A DNA stretch of 64,000 nucleotides from JAGNZR01 sp051648365. GTDB taxonomy: Bacteria; Fusobacteriota; Fusobacteriia; Fusobacteriales; Fusobacteriaceae. The translations under genes and the position numbers were made by a program. Location: assembly GCA_051648365.1 (NCBI GenBank), contig JBOFEZ010000066.1, positions 1 through 64,000 on the forward strand, written 5' to 3'. The notes under the pieces are model-generated. The model saw only the letters and a list, made by a program, of their open reading frames with translations. It searched no databases and was not told the origin of the DNA. Positions 8,748 to 17,528 of this stretch are shown here, one piece after another (positions within the stretch are counted from its first letter, which is position 1; the number at the start of each line of letters is the position of its first letter).

Positions 8748-9944
8748 TCATATTTTTCTACCTTTAATCCACTCCGAGCTTTTACCTATAGTATAGTTTT
8801 GTATAAACTCTTTTTTAAATTCTCCAAATCTTCCTTCTGATATGGCTTTTCTTGATTCTTTCATCATTTTAAGAAGGAAATAAAGGTTGTGATAAGTGGC
8901 AAGTCTCGCTCCCAAAATTTCGTCAGCCTTGAAAAGATGTCTTATATATCCTCTTGTGTAGTTACGACATGCATAGCATTGACACCCTTCGTCTAGAGGT
9001 CTATCATCTTCTGCATAAGTGGCATTTTTTACTACCAGTCTTCCGTATTTTGTGAAGACAGTTCCATGTCTTCCTATTCTTGAAGGCTGAACACAGTCCA
9101 TCATATCTATACCGGCTTCCACTGCCTCAAGCATATCTATCGGCTCCCCTACTCCCATAAGGTATCTAGGTTTATTCTCCGGACACTTTTCAACTATATA
9201 ATTGAGAACTCTATACATATCCTCACGAGGTTCACCTACTGCTAATCCACCTATCGCATAACCTGAAAAGTGCTCATCCATAGTTGATAGCTCATCCAAA
9301 CTTTTTTGTCTCAAATCCTCATATATACCACCCTGTACAATTGCAAAAAGACCTTGTTTATCAGGATTTTTATGAGCATCTATACATCTTTTTGCCCATC
9401 TTGTTGTTCTTTCTATGGATGGAATAAGATATTTTTTATCTGAAAGTCCCGGTGGACATTCATCAAAAAGCATAACTATATCCGAACCTAGATTGTTCTG
9501 GATATTTATAGATTTTTCTGGAGAGATAAAATGTTTTGATCCATCTATATGAGACGAAAACTTAACTCCTTCCTCTGTTATTTTAACTAGAGATGTCGCA
9601 TTTCCTGATCCTTCACCCTGAGTTTTCCTAGCTCCCAAACTGAACACTTGAAATCCTCCTGAATCTGTAAGTATAGGTCTCTTCCAATTCATAAATTTAT
9701 GAAGTCCACCGAATTTGGCAACTATCTCATCTCCTGGTCTTAGATATAGATGGTAAGTATTTCCTAATATTATCTCTGCTCCCATCTCTTCCAATTCTTC
9801 CGGTGTCATTGTCTTAACTGTAGCCTGAGTTCCTACAGGCATAAATACTGGTGTTTCTATCTCACCGTGAGGTGTCATCACTTTTCCGGCTCTTGCTTTT
9901 CCATCTGTTGCCAAAAGTTCATAAGTTACTGGTAATTTTTTCAT
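8748..9944 (-). CDS. tgt: Queuine tRNA-ribosyltransferase
   Basis: tRNA-guanine transglycosylase that exchanges G34 for preQ1 in tRNAs for Asp, Asn, His and Tyr. The protein is 398 residues, a little longer than the usual 370-380. Visible features are the catalytic motif DSGGFQVFSLG, VQGG and GGLAVGE in substrate binding, the second catalytic Asp region MMDCVQPSRIGRHG, and the zinc site CQCYACRNYTRGYIRHL. It lies 8 bases downstream of the (p)ppGpp enzyme gene in the same transcript and is followed by a terminator. No other queuosine genes are in the window. Confidence 0.96.
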   Translation of the reverse strand: MKKLPVTYELLATDGKARAGKVMTPHGEIETPVFMPVGTQATVKTMTPEELEEMGAEIILGNTYHLYLRPGDEIVAKFGGLHKFMNWKRPILTDSGGFQVFSLGARKTQGEGSGNATSLVKITEEGVKFSSHIDGSKHFISPEKSINIQNNLGSDIVMLFDECPPGLSDKKYLIPSIERTTRWAKRCIDAHKNPDKQGLFAIVQGGIYEDLRQKSLDELSTMDEHFSGYAIGGLAVGEPREDMYRVLNYIVEKCPENKPRYLMGVGEPIDMLEAVEAGIDMMDCVQPSRIGRHGTVFTKYGRLVVKNATYAEDDRPLDEGCQCYACRNYTRGYIRHLFKADEILGARLATYHNLYFLLKMMKESRKAISEGRFGEFKKEFIQNYTIGKSSEWIKGRKI

Positions 9945-9952
9945 TTTTCTCC

Positions 9953-12124
9953 TTATCTCTCTACTGATATTACATCTTTTATCTTACTTATATTATTTAC
10001 GAGGTGTTTGTACTCACTTTTATCACTGAGTTCCACCGTAAGTTTAATCTTTATTATTTTATTTTTGTCTCTAACTATCTCTGCAGAGTTTATAAAAATC
10101 AGATTTATTTTATGATTGGAAATTAGAGACACTATATCTAGAAGAATATTAATACGGTTATCCGCAAAAACATTGAAAGAAAACTTATATTTATTTACAC
10201 GTTTTCCTATAATTTTCGGATCCCACTTTACCTCTATCTCCCTAGCAGGGTCATTTTTTATCATATTCTGATAATTCACACAGTTTTTTCTATGAATAGT
10301 TATTCCTGTAAGTTTAGTCACATAACCAGACACCTCGTCTCCAGGAAGAGGTGTACAGCATTTGGCAAACTTTAAAAGCGTATTATTTGTCCCGTCTATT
10401 ATTACTCCGTAATCATTTTTTTTGCTACTTTTTTCTCTTTTCTCATTAGAAATTTCTGTAACATTTTGAAGAATCTGGATTTCTTTCTCTTTTTCAAGTT
10501 TACTTTTAAGTTTAGTTATTATTACATCTACTTTACTACGTTTTTCTGCCAACTGGAAATAAAAATCATCAGCTGTAACTATATTATGTTTTTCCATATG
10601 CTTTTTGAGAAGAGAACCCTCTTCAAACTCTTTTATAGGCACATTGAGTTTGTCCAACTCCCGCTCTATAAGTTCTTTTCCAATTTTTACATTTTCTGTA
10701 AAATTCTGCTCTTTCAACCATTTTCTTATTTTGTTTTTGGCTCCTGTGGTAACCGCTATATTTAACCAGTCATTTCCAGGTCCTTTGGCATTTTTAGAAG
10801 TTATTATTTCAACCCTATCACCATTTTTAAGTTTGTACTCAAGAGGAACTATTTTTCCATTTACTTTGGCTCCTACACATTTACATCCAATATCTGTATG
10901 GATATTAAATGCAAAATCCAAAGGAGTTGCTCCTAAAGCTAGTTCTACTACATCTCCTTTAGGAGAAAATATAAACACACTCTCCTTTAAGAGTTCCTCA
11001 GTAAAAACCTTTATAAAATCTTCACTGTTTTCATTTTGCTGAGTTTCAATTATACCTCTTAACCATCCATATACCTGATCATTTTTAGAGATTGTAGTTT
11101 TCTCTTTGTAGCTCCAATGAGCTGCAATTCCCTCTTCAGCAATTATATTCATATCCTCTGTTCTCAACTGTATCTCTACAAATTTTCCACCAGGTCCTAT
11201 AACTGTCGTATGTATCGATTGATAATTATTAGATTTAGGAGCTGAGATATAATCTTTAAACCTTCCAGGAACAGGCTGATAGAGACTTTGAATAAGTCCC
11301 AATATATGATAACAATCTGTTTTTGTCTTTGTTATAATTCTAATTCCCATCAGATCATATATATCGTCAAATTCTTTTCCTTTCTCATACATTTTTTTAT
11401 AGATACTGTAAAAATGTTTAAATCTTCCATTTATAGATGCCTTTATCTTAGAATCCTCCAACATGCAATCTATAGATTTTATTATATTTTCAATATAATT
11501 TTCTCTTTCATTTTTTTTAGTATCCACAAGTTTTTTTAGTTCCTGATAAGCTTTCGGATGGAGATAATAGAGACATAAATCTTCCAGCTCCCACTTTATC
11601 TTAGCTATCCCTAATCTGTGCGCTAGCGGTGTATAAATATCAATAGTTTCTTGGGCTATGGACATCTGTTTTTCAGGTTTCATATATCTTAAAGTTCGCA
11701 TATTATGAAGCCTGTCAGCCAATTTAATTATAACTACACTTAAATTTTTCGACATTGCTAATATCATTTTTCTAAGATTTTCATACTGATTCTTGGTTCC
11801 ATTAGGAAGATTTCTCAGTTTGGTTACTCCATCTACAAGCTCAGCTACATCTTCTCCAAAATTATACCTTATATCTGCTAGAGTAATAAAAGTATCTTCC
11901 ACTATGTCATGAAGAATTCCAGCTACAATTGTATCTGTGTCCATTTTAAGTTCTATTAAAATTTTAGTAACTTCCACAGGATGAAGAATATAGTCCTCTC
12001 CTGATTTTCTGTACTGACCTTTATGAGACTCTTCTGCTAGAAGAAAGGCATCTTTTATCTTTTCAAAATCAACTTTCAAATTACTATCTTCTATTTTTTC
12101 TTTTATATCCTGTAAATACTCCAC
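9953..12124 (-). CDS. rsh: Bifunctional (p)ppGpp synthetase/hydrolase, RelA/SpoT (Rsh)
   Basis: Makes and degrades the alarmone (p)ppGpp. The 723 residues show the full long-RSH order. An HD hydrolase domain (about 25-180) has HPVEVTKIL and GILHDIVEDT. The synthetase domain (about 220-350) has YDLMGIRI, YQSIHTT and EIQLRT. A TGS domain (about 390-450, VFIFSPKGDVVEL) and a C-terminal ACT domain (about 645-723) follow. The RFKDYI motif in the synthetase is the form seen in bifunctional Rel/Spo enzymes rather than mono-functional RelA, and the HD residues are intact. The start is GTG with GAGGGG upstream. An intrinsic terminator lies between apt and this gene, so its transcription depends on readthrough or a promoter I could not identify. 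Confidence 0.95.
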   Translation of the reverse strand: MEYLQDIKEKIEDSNLKVDFEKIKDAFLLAEESHKGQYRKSGEDYILHPVEVTKILIELKMDTDTIVAGILHDIVEDTFITLADIRYNFGEDVAELVDGVTKLRNLPNGTKNQYENLRKMILAMSKNLSVVIIKLADRLHNMRTLRYMKPEKQMSIAQETIDIYTPLAHRLGIAKIKWELEDLCLYYLHPKAYQELKKLVDTKKNERENYIENIIKSIDCMLEDSKIKASINGRFKHFYSIYKKMYEKGKEFDDIYDLMGIRIITKTKTDCYHILGLIQSLYQPVPGRFKDYISAPKSNNYQSIHTTVIGPGGKFVEIQLRTEDMNIIAEEGIAAHWSYKEKTTISKNDQVYGWLRGIIETQQNENSEDFIKVFTEELLKESVFIFSPKGDVVELALGATPLDFAFNIHTDIGCKCVGAKVNGKIVPLEYKLKNGDRVEIITSKNAKGPGNDWLNIAVTTGAKNKIRKWLKEQNFTENVKIGKELIERELDKLNVPIKEFEEGSLLKKHMEKHNIVTADDFYFQLAEKRSKVDVIITKLKSKLEKEKEIQILQNVTEISNEKREKSSKKNDYGVIIDGTNNTLLKFAKCCTPLPGDEVSGYVTKLTGITIHRKNCVNYQNMIKNDPAREIEVKWDPKIIGKRVNKYKFSFNVFADNRINILLDIVSLISNHKINLIFINSAEIVRDKNKIIKIKLTVELSDKSEYKHLVNNISKIKDVISVER

Positions 12125-12149
12125 AACTACCCCTCAATCTGATTTTAAG

Positions 12150-12182
12150 AAAAAGAGGGCAATTTCAAAAGAAGAAGCCCTC
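12150..12182 (-). terminator. Intrinsic terminator between apt and rsh
   Basis: Minus strand GAGGGC (12182-12177) pairs with GCCCTC (12160-12155) over a 16-base loop, followed by TTTTTCTT. It ends the apt transcript just before the rsh ribosome binding site. Confidence 0.7.
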
Positions 12183-12195
12183 CAACCATTATATT

Positions 12196-12708
12196 TTAGT
12201 ATTTCATCAACGTAAGTACTGGATACTTTGCCAACTTCTCTATTCCTTTTAATTCTTCTAGCTCTATAAGGAATGCAAGTCCTACAACTTCTCCTCCCAT
12301 TTTTTCTATCATATGAACCGTAGCCTCTACTGTTCCACCAGTTGCAAGTAAATCATCCACTATAACAACTTTTTGCCCAGGTTTTACCGAGTCTTTGTGC
12401 ATACACAGAGTATTTGATCCGTACTCTAAATCATAATCAAAAGTTATTACCTCTCTAGGAAGTTTTCCTGGTTTTCTAACTGGTGCAAAACCTATTCCAA
12501 GAGCGTATGATACAGGGCATCCAAAAATAAATCCTCTTGCCTCAGGTCCAACTACAAGTTCTGCTCCAACTTCCTTACAAAACTTTACAATCTCATCTGT
12601 GGCATATTTATATGCTGCTCCATCATCCATAAGAGGAGTTATATCTCTAAATTTAATCCCCTTTTTTGGGAAATCCTCAACTAATGCTACATATTTTTTC
12701 AAATCCAT
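12196..12708 (-). CDS. apt: Adenine phosphoribosyltransferase
   Basis: Purine salvage: adenine plus PRPP gives AMP. At 170 residues it is of normal length. The PRPP loop VVIVDDLLATGGT is intact, as are FRDITPL and PEARGFIFG. It is the last gene before an intrinsic terminator and follows a TPR lipoprotein gene by 26 bases. In many bacteria apt sits directly before relA/rsh, as here. Confidence 0.96.
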   Translation of the reverse strand: MDLKKYVALVEDFPKKGIKFRDITPLMDDGAAYKYATDEIVKFCKEVGAELVVGPEARGFIFGCPVSYALGIGFAPVRKPGKLPREVITFDYDLEYGSNTLCMHKDSVKPGQKVVIVDDLLATGGTVEATVHMIEKMGGEVVGLAFLIELEELKGIEKLAKYPVLTLMKY

Positions 12709-12734
12709 TTTGTCCTCCTGTAATAAAATAAATT

Positions 12735-13607
12735 TTATTTTTTCTTAATCTGATTTTTTTTTAATCTCTCTTCAGCTATTTTTTTATAATTGAGATATTT
12801 TGAATCATAAGAATTTTTTGAAGAAACTAAAGAGAGTATTTTTAATACTTCACTATATTTTCCTTGTTCAATATTATTCTTTGCTAACTCAAGAATAACC
12901 TCGTCATCTTGATTATTTTCTGCTAAATATCTTTTTAGTGCTCTCTCAGCTTTCCTAAGTTCACTAAAGTTTTCACTGAGTTTTTCAGAATAAATTATAA
13001 TATAATCTTTTCTATTTTTATAAAGTTCATAGTTTTCATCCAGATATCTATATGTCTCTGAAGTTCTCTTTTTAATTCTCAGGACTTCCACATATTTCTC
13101 AATAAGTTCAGGATCAAAACTTCTATTCAACGATACTGCCATTCTCAAATTTTCATAGGCTCTATCGTAATCTTTTTCATTTAAATATAGATATCCATAA
13201 AGTTTATATGAGTATTCGTCTCTCAACTTCTCAGGAATTTCTTTTAAATAATCTCTAGTAGCCTGGTAATTTTTATGAAGATAATTTATATATGCAATAT
13301 TCTTTATAGAAACAAGATCTTTAGGATCCAGTTTAAGAGCTTCTCCATAAATCTTTTTAGCTTCTTCTAGGTCTCCCAATTCTCCATAGCAATATGCAAG
13401 TTCACGAAGAGTCACTATATTTTTAGGATTTTTATTATATGCTACCTTTAACTCTTTTATAGCATCTAAATATTTCCCTTCTTGAGCATTATTCATTCCC
13501 CTTAAAATATAATATTGCTCTTTATCCATGAGTTTCCCACCTCTACTCTCAGAGTTGCTACATCCCACAAATAAAATTAAAGTTAAAACCATTAAAATTT
13601 TGTTCAT
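12735..13607 (-). CDS. TPR-repeat lipoprotein
   Basis: Predicted exported lipoprotein of 290 residues. The N-terminus is a signal peptide with a lipobox ending LFVGC, so Cys16 or so would be lipidated. The rest is helical with tetratricopeptide repeats from about residue 30; AREYCYGELGDLEEA-like and IYGEALKLDPKDL units are readable. It probably acts as a protein-interaction scaffold in the envelope. Function cannot be named. The start overlaps the stop of the DUF502 gene by 4 bases (ATGA), indicating translational coupling. Confidence 0.75.
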   Translation of the reverse strand: MNKILMVLTLILFVGCSNSESRGGKLMDKEQYYILRGMNNAQEGKYLDAIKELKVAYNKNPKNIVTLRELAYCYGELGDLEEAKKIYGEALKLDPKDLVSIKNIAYINYLHKNYQATRDYLKEIPEKLRDEYSYKLYGYLYLNEKDYDRAYENLRMAVSLNRSFDPELIEKYVEVLRIKKRTSETYRYLDENYELYKNRKDYIIIYSEKLSENFSELRKAERALKRYLAENNQDDEVILELAKNNIEQGKYSEVLKILSLVSSKNSYDSKYLNYKKIAEERLKKNQIKKK

Positions 13608-14278
13608 TTTTCATCCCCTTTAGCCATTTCAGGAACTATCACCCCACCTGAAATTATAAGCTTTATAGCTTCATCAACTTTTATGTCTAAAATGTTAACC
13701 TCACTTTCCTCCATTGCTATAAACATCCCCGAAGTTGGATTAGGTGAAGTTGGAATAAATATATTGTACATTTTTTCTTTGTTTAGTCTTTTTTCAAAAA
13801 TACAATTTGATTCTGACGTTAAAAAACCCATGGAATAGATCCCTTTTCTAGGGTACTCTATTATTACTACTTTCTGGTAACTATTCATTCTGTCATTGGA
13901 AAAAACTGAAACAATCTGAGTTATCGTAGAATATATATGTTTAATCAATGGAGCTCTCAAAAATAATCCATTCACATATTTTATTATCTTTGAAAAAACA
14001 ACATGTTTAAGGGTATATCCAATAAATATTACAAATATAAGTATCAATATCACTGTTATGATGTTGATTGAAATATTCATTAAAAATTCTACCGAAGTCG
14101 CTGTTTCTGATAGCTCTACACTCTTCTCTACTATACTTTTCAAAATAACTGCTAAATAAGATGTTGATATAAGGTCTAAAATAAAAGTGAATATCCAATC
14201 CAATATATAGAGTGTTATCACAATAGGAAGGAGGGCCACTATTCCGGTGTAAAAATAACTCTTTACTGTGTTTTTCAT
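13604..14278 (-). CDS. DUF502 family membrane protein
   Basis: Integral membrane protein of 224 residues. There are two hydrophobic segments (about 10-40 and 65-95) and a soluble C-terminal part. The opening YFYTGIVALLPIVITLYIL and the later PTSPNPTSG are signatures of the DUF502 family, whose function is unknown. It is coupled by 4-base overlaps to the CorC-like gene upstream and the TPR lipoprotein downstream. Confidence 0.85.
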   Translation of the reverse strand: MKNTVKSYFYTGIVALLPIVITLYILDWIFTFILDLISTSYLAVILKSIVEKSVELSETATSVEFLMNISINIITVILILIFVIFIGYTLKHVVFSKIIKYVNGLFLRAPLIKHIYSTITQIVSVFSNDRMNSYQKVVIIEYPRKGIYSMGFLTSESNCIFEKRLNKEKMYNIFIPTSPNPTSGMFIAMEESEVNILDIKVDEAIKLIISGGVIVPEMAKGDEK

Positions 14279-15558
14279 TTTTCTCCGTCCACTATTTTTT
14301 CTAGAATCACTCTAGAAATTCTCATTTTATCTAGTTCTTTTACTTGAAGTCTCACATCTCCTAGGATGACCTCATCTCCTATTATGCAGACCCTTGATAA
14401 CTCTGTGGTTATCAGCCCTCCTAAACTTTCATAATCTTCTGAAATCGGTAGGTTCAATGAGAGCTCTTTGTTCAGCGTTTCTATATCTATCATAGCATCC
14501 ACAAGATATTCTGTTTCAGAAATTTTTATCACATTTTCTTCTTCTTCTTGATCGAATTCATCTCTTATCTCTCCTACAATTTCCTCTATAAGATCTTCTA
14601 TTGTAACAAGACCTACAACTCCTCCATATTCATCTAGAACCATTGCAATATGAACTTTTTTAAATTGAAATTCTTTCAATATTTCGATAATAGATTTTGT
14701 TTCTGGAACAAAATATGGGATTCTTACAAACTCTTTTATCTGTCTTTCAGTTTCCCCTCTCTTTACAGAGTTAAGAATATCTTTTACATATAAGATACCT
14801 ATAACATCATCTATAGTCTCCTCATACACAGGAATTCTTGAAAACCCTGTTTCTAGTAGTTCATCCCATACTTCTTCAATTGTTTTTGTAGCCTCTATAG
14901 AATACATAGAAGTTCTTGGTGTCATTACCTCTTTGGCACTTGTCTCTCCAAATTCAAAAATCGAGTGAATCATCTCTTTTTCACCCTCTTCTATTATCCC
15001 CTCAGCTTCTCCCACATTTACAAATGAAATTATATCTTTTTCAGTTATCATGAGGGCTTCATCTTTTATCTCAATGCCAAAGAGTCTTCCTATTATTTTT
15101 GAAATTCCCATTAAAATAAACACTATAGGTTTCGTTATAAGAGAGAGAATATGCATCGGAGTTATTACAAATCTGGAAACTAAAACTGAGTTGTTTTTAG
15201 CAATTATTTTAGGTGTAATCTCTCCAAAAATAAGTATGACTATAGTCATTACAATAGTCGATACAAGTATTGAAGTTGAATTATTACCCATAACATTAAG
15301 CGTAAGAGCTGTGGCAATAGATGAAGCCAAAATATTTACAATGTTATTTCCCAAAAGCATCCCTGTTAATATTTCATTAGGATATTTTAGCCAACCTTTC
15401 AGAAGAACGGCTTCCTTAGGATGTTTCCATTCTATTTCTTCAATATGTGTACTACGAAATGAAGTTAAAGCTGTTTCTGATGCTGAAAAAATTCCTGATA
15501 AAATTATCAATACTACCAACAAAAAAATATCACTAACAATACTCTGATCCAAATCCAA
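14275..15558 (-). CDS. CNNM/HlyC-CorC family transporter with CBS pair
   Basis: 427 residues with three parts: an N-terminal CNNM (DUF21) membrane domain (about 1-190, with FSASETALTSFR), a CBS pair (about 210-330, with MTPRTSMYSI and the HIAMVLDEYGGVVGLVTIEDL signature), and a C-terminal CorC_HlyC domain (about 345-420). Members are linked to Mg2+/Co2+ export or homeostasis; older annotations call them hemolysins. It heads a tightly overlapping set with DUF502, the TPR lipoprotein and apt. The substrate is not shown by the sequence. Confidence 0.9.
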   Translation of the reverse strand: MDLDQSIVSDIFLLVVLIILSGIFSASETALTSFRSTHIEEIEWKHPKEAVLLKGWLKYPNEILTGMLLGNNIVNILASSIATALTLNVMGNNSTSILVSTIVMTIVILIFGEITPKIIAKNNSVLVSRFVITPMHILSLITKPIVFILMGISKIIGRLFGIEIKDEALMITEKDIISFVNVGEAEGIIEEGEKEMIHSIFEFGETSAKEVMTPRTSMYSIEATKTIEEVWDELLETGFSRIPVYEETIDDVIGILYVKDILNSVKRGETERQIKEFVRIPYFVPETKSIIEILKEFQFKKVHIAMVLDEYGGVVGLVTIEDLIEEIVGEIRDEFDQEEEENVIKISETEYLVDAMIDIETLNKELSLNLPISEDYESLGGLITTELSRVCIIGDEVILGDVRLQVKELDKMRISRVILEKIVDGEK

Positions 15559-15600
15559 TTTTAGATAGCACCTTCCTCTAAATTTATAAAATTATATTTT

Positions 15601-16044
15601 TTAAAAACACCCTGATATAAGATCAGATTTTGTAACTATACCCACTAAGATTCCATTATCTATAACTAGAGTATAATCATGCTTGTACTCTAATATTTCT
15701 GTAACTATTTTTTCTAAATTATCTTCTGATGAACAACTGTAAAAATCTCTATTCATAATCTGTTCAGCTTTATAAGCAGTGAGTTTTTCTAATTTTTTTT
15801 CAAATTCTCTGTTGCTTGGTAGAGTAATTAAAACTTCCCAAAAAGCTATAACAGGCTGAACTGGTGGTATCTCTTCTTTTACAAGAAGATCTTCTCTCCT
15901 AACCACACCTAAAACTTGCCCTTCTTCTACAACAGGTATTTTTCCAATTTTTTTTTCTTTCATAATTCTTACTATCTCTTCTACTGTAGTTTCTTTTTCA
16001 ATTGAAATCACATTTTTATTCATAACGTCCGATATTTTTTTCAT
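15601..16044 (-). CDS. CBS-domain protein
   Basis: Soluble protein of 147 residues made of two CBS motifs (about 1-55 and 85-147) separated by a short linker. ISDVMNKNVISIEKETTVEEIVRIM and VLGVVRREDLL are typical. CBS pairs bind adenine nucleotides or similar ligands and usually regulate another protein; the partner is unknown. The longer reading frame would begin at 16104, but the ATG at 16044 is preceded by GGAGGACAACT and follows a good promoter that lies inside the longer frame, so the short form is chosen. It is the first gene of the unit running towards apt. Confidence 0.8.
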   Translation of the reverse strand: MKKISDVMNKNVISIEKETTVEEIVRIMKEKKIGKIPVVEEGQVLGVVRREDLLVKEEIPPVQPVIAFWEVLITLPSNREFEKKLEKLTAYKAEQIMNRDFYSCSSEDNLEKIVTEILEYKHDYTLVIDNGILVGIVTKSDLISGCF

Positions 16045-16067
16045 AGTTGTCCTCCATATGACAAAGT

Positions 16068-16096
16068 ATTTTATCATGAAACGCAATAAAAAACAA
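16068..16096 (-). promoter_or_regulatory. Promoter of the CBS/CorC/DUF502/TPR/apt unit
   Basis: Minus strand -35 TTGTTT (16096-16091), 17-bp spacer, extended -10 TGA-TAAAAT (-10 at 16073-16068). A 15-bp palindrome AGTATG-CTC-CATACT lies upstream at 16122-16136 and could be an operator. Confidence 0.6.
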
Positions 16097-16179
16097 CTTA
16101 ACAACTCCCAGTTATTTTTTCAGTATGCTCCATACTACTATTATATGAATAAAAGTACCACTTTTCCTTTTTTCTAAAT

Positions 16180-16215
16180 AAGAAAAACAAAGCCGAAGAC
16201 AGTGTCTACAGCTTT
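16180..16215 (-). terminator. Intrinsic terminator downstream of accB
   Basis: Minus strand AAAGCTGTAGAC / GTCTTCGGCTTT forms an imperfect stem (16215-16189) followed by GTTTTTCTTA. It ends the ten-gene M20 peptidase-to-accB operon. Confidence 0.7.
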
Positions 16216-16225
16216 ATTTTTGAAA

Positions 16226-16678
16226 TTATGAGATTAGGAAGATTGCTTCCCCCTTTTTTACAACTTTTCCTTCTTCTGCTACTATCTTTTCAATTTTGCA
16301 ATTTTTTGTGGCTTTTACCTCATTCATAAGCTTCATAGCCTCAATAATACAAAGAGTATCCCCGACTTTTACCTCTTGTCCGTCTACTACAAAAGGTTTT
16401 GCATCTGGTGATGGAGAACTATAAAAAGTCCCCACAATTGGAGAAGTTAGCTCTTCAAAATCTGAATAGTTCTCCTCACTTTTAGGTTCTTCTCTTTCTT
16501 GTGGCTCTTCATGATAAACTTCAGGAGTCTTTCTAATTTCTCTATAAGTAACCTCTTCCACAGGTATCTCTTTTTTTATTGTAAGTTTAATCTCTTTTGT
16601 TTCTATCGTCGCTTCATTCAGATTGTACTTATTAACATTTTCAGATAATTTTTTTATAGATTCTAAATCAAGTTTCAT
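16226..16678 (-). CDS. accB: Biotin carboxyl carrier protein of acetyl-CoA carboxylase
   Basis: Carries the biotin that shuttles carboxylate in fatty-acid synthesis. It has 150 residues: an AccB-type N-terminus (MKLDLESIKKL), an acidic/proline linker (about 40-75) and a biotinyl domain with EAMKLMNE, biotin lysine K116. The N-terminal segment argues for AccB rather than a carrier of a Na+-pumping decarboxylase, although fusobacteria also have the latter. accC and accAD are not in the window. It is the last gene of its operon, 4 bases after folD. Confidence 0.88.
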   Translation of the reverse strand: MKLDLESIKKLSENVNKYNLNEATIETKEIKLTIKKEIPVEEVTYREIRKTPEVYHEEPQEREEPKSEENYSDFEELTSPIVGTFYSSPSPDAKPFVVDGQEVKVGDTLCIIEAMKLMNEVKATKNCKIEKIVAEEGKVVKKGEAIFLIS

Positions 16679-16682
16679 TTCA

Positions 16683-17528
16683 TCATCCCCTATTATTTTT
16701 AAAAGCTTCCAGAGTATTTTTCATGAGTATTGCAATTGTCATTGGCCCAACTCCTCCAGGAACAGGTGTTATATATGATGTTTTTTCTGATACATTTTCA
16801 AAATCCACATCACCTACAAGCTTACCTTCCACTCTGTTAATTCCCACATCTATGACTACTGACCCCTGTTTCACCATATCTGCTGTTATAAATCGGGGTC
16901 TTCCCACTGCTGAAATAAGTATATCTGCTTCCTTTGTTATTTCTTTTAAGTTCTGAGTATGACTATTACAAACAGTTACAGTTGCACCCCTATTTATGAA
17001 CATGAGTGCCAATGGTTTTCCAACAATATTACTTCTTCCTACTATCACAACTTTTTTCCCCAAAACTTCTATCTCATAATTCTCCAGAAGTTCTACTATA
17101 CCTTGAGGAGTGCATGGTTTTAAAGATGTTTTTTCATTGAGGAATAATTTACCTATATTTTCATGAGTGAAACAATCCACATCTTTTTTGGGAGAAATAG
17201 CTTCTATAATATTGTTTTCTTTAAATTTTTTTGGGAGAGGTAGTTGGACTAAAATTCCGTTTATGTCTTCATCCTCATTCAATTTTTTTATAAAATCTAA
17301 AATTTCACATTCTTCTGCATCTTCACTCAGCTGATGAAGTCTGCTCATCATACCTAACTCTGTGCAAGTTTTTATTTTAGAGTTTACATACACCTTAGAA
17401 GCAGGATTTTCTCCGACTATTATAACAGCTAAGCCTGGCTTTTTACCAGTTTTTTCACAAATAATTTCTACTTCACCTCTGATTTTAGACCTTATTTCAG
17501 AAGAGAATTTTTTTCCATCTAATATCAT
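16683..17528 (-). CDS. folD: Bifunctional methylenetetrahydrofolate dehydrogenase/cyclohydrolase
   Basis: Interconverts 5,10-methylene-, methenyl- and 10-formyl-tetrahydrofolate. The 281 residues show the catalytic Lys region VYVNSKIKTC, the QLPLPK loop, the cofactor motif GRSNIVGKPLA and the C-terminal PVPGGVGPMTIA. It follows fmt with a 4-base ATGA overlap. This is functionally apt, because FolD makes the formyl donor that Fmt uses. Confidence 0.96.
   Translation of the reverse strand: MILDGKKFSSEIRSKIRGEVEIICEKTGKKPGLAVIIVGENPASKVYVNSKIKTCTELGMMSRLHQLSEDAEECEILDFIKKLNEDEDINGILVQLPLPKKFKENNIIEAISPKKDVDCFTHENIGKLFLNEKTSLKPCTPQGIVELLENYEIEVLGKKVVIVGRSNIVGKPLALMFINRGATVTVCNSHTQNLKEITKEADILISAVGRPRFITADMVKQGSVVIDVGINRVEGKLVGDVDFENVSEKTSYITPVPGGVGPMTIAILMKNTLEAFKNNRG

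Noticed and set aside
10605..11042. 145-codon plus-strand ORF
   Set aside because: Antisense shadow inside the rsh coding region; low-complexity Ser/Phe/Leu composition and no ribosome binding site.
15050..15547. 165-codon plus-strand ORF
   Set aside because: Antisense to the CNNM domain of the CorC-like gene; its hydrophobicity mirrors the membrane segments on the other strand.
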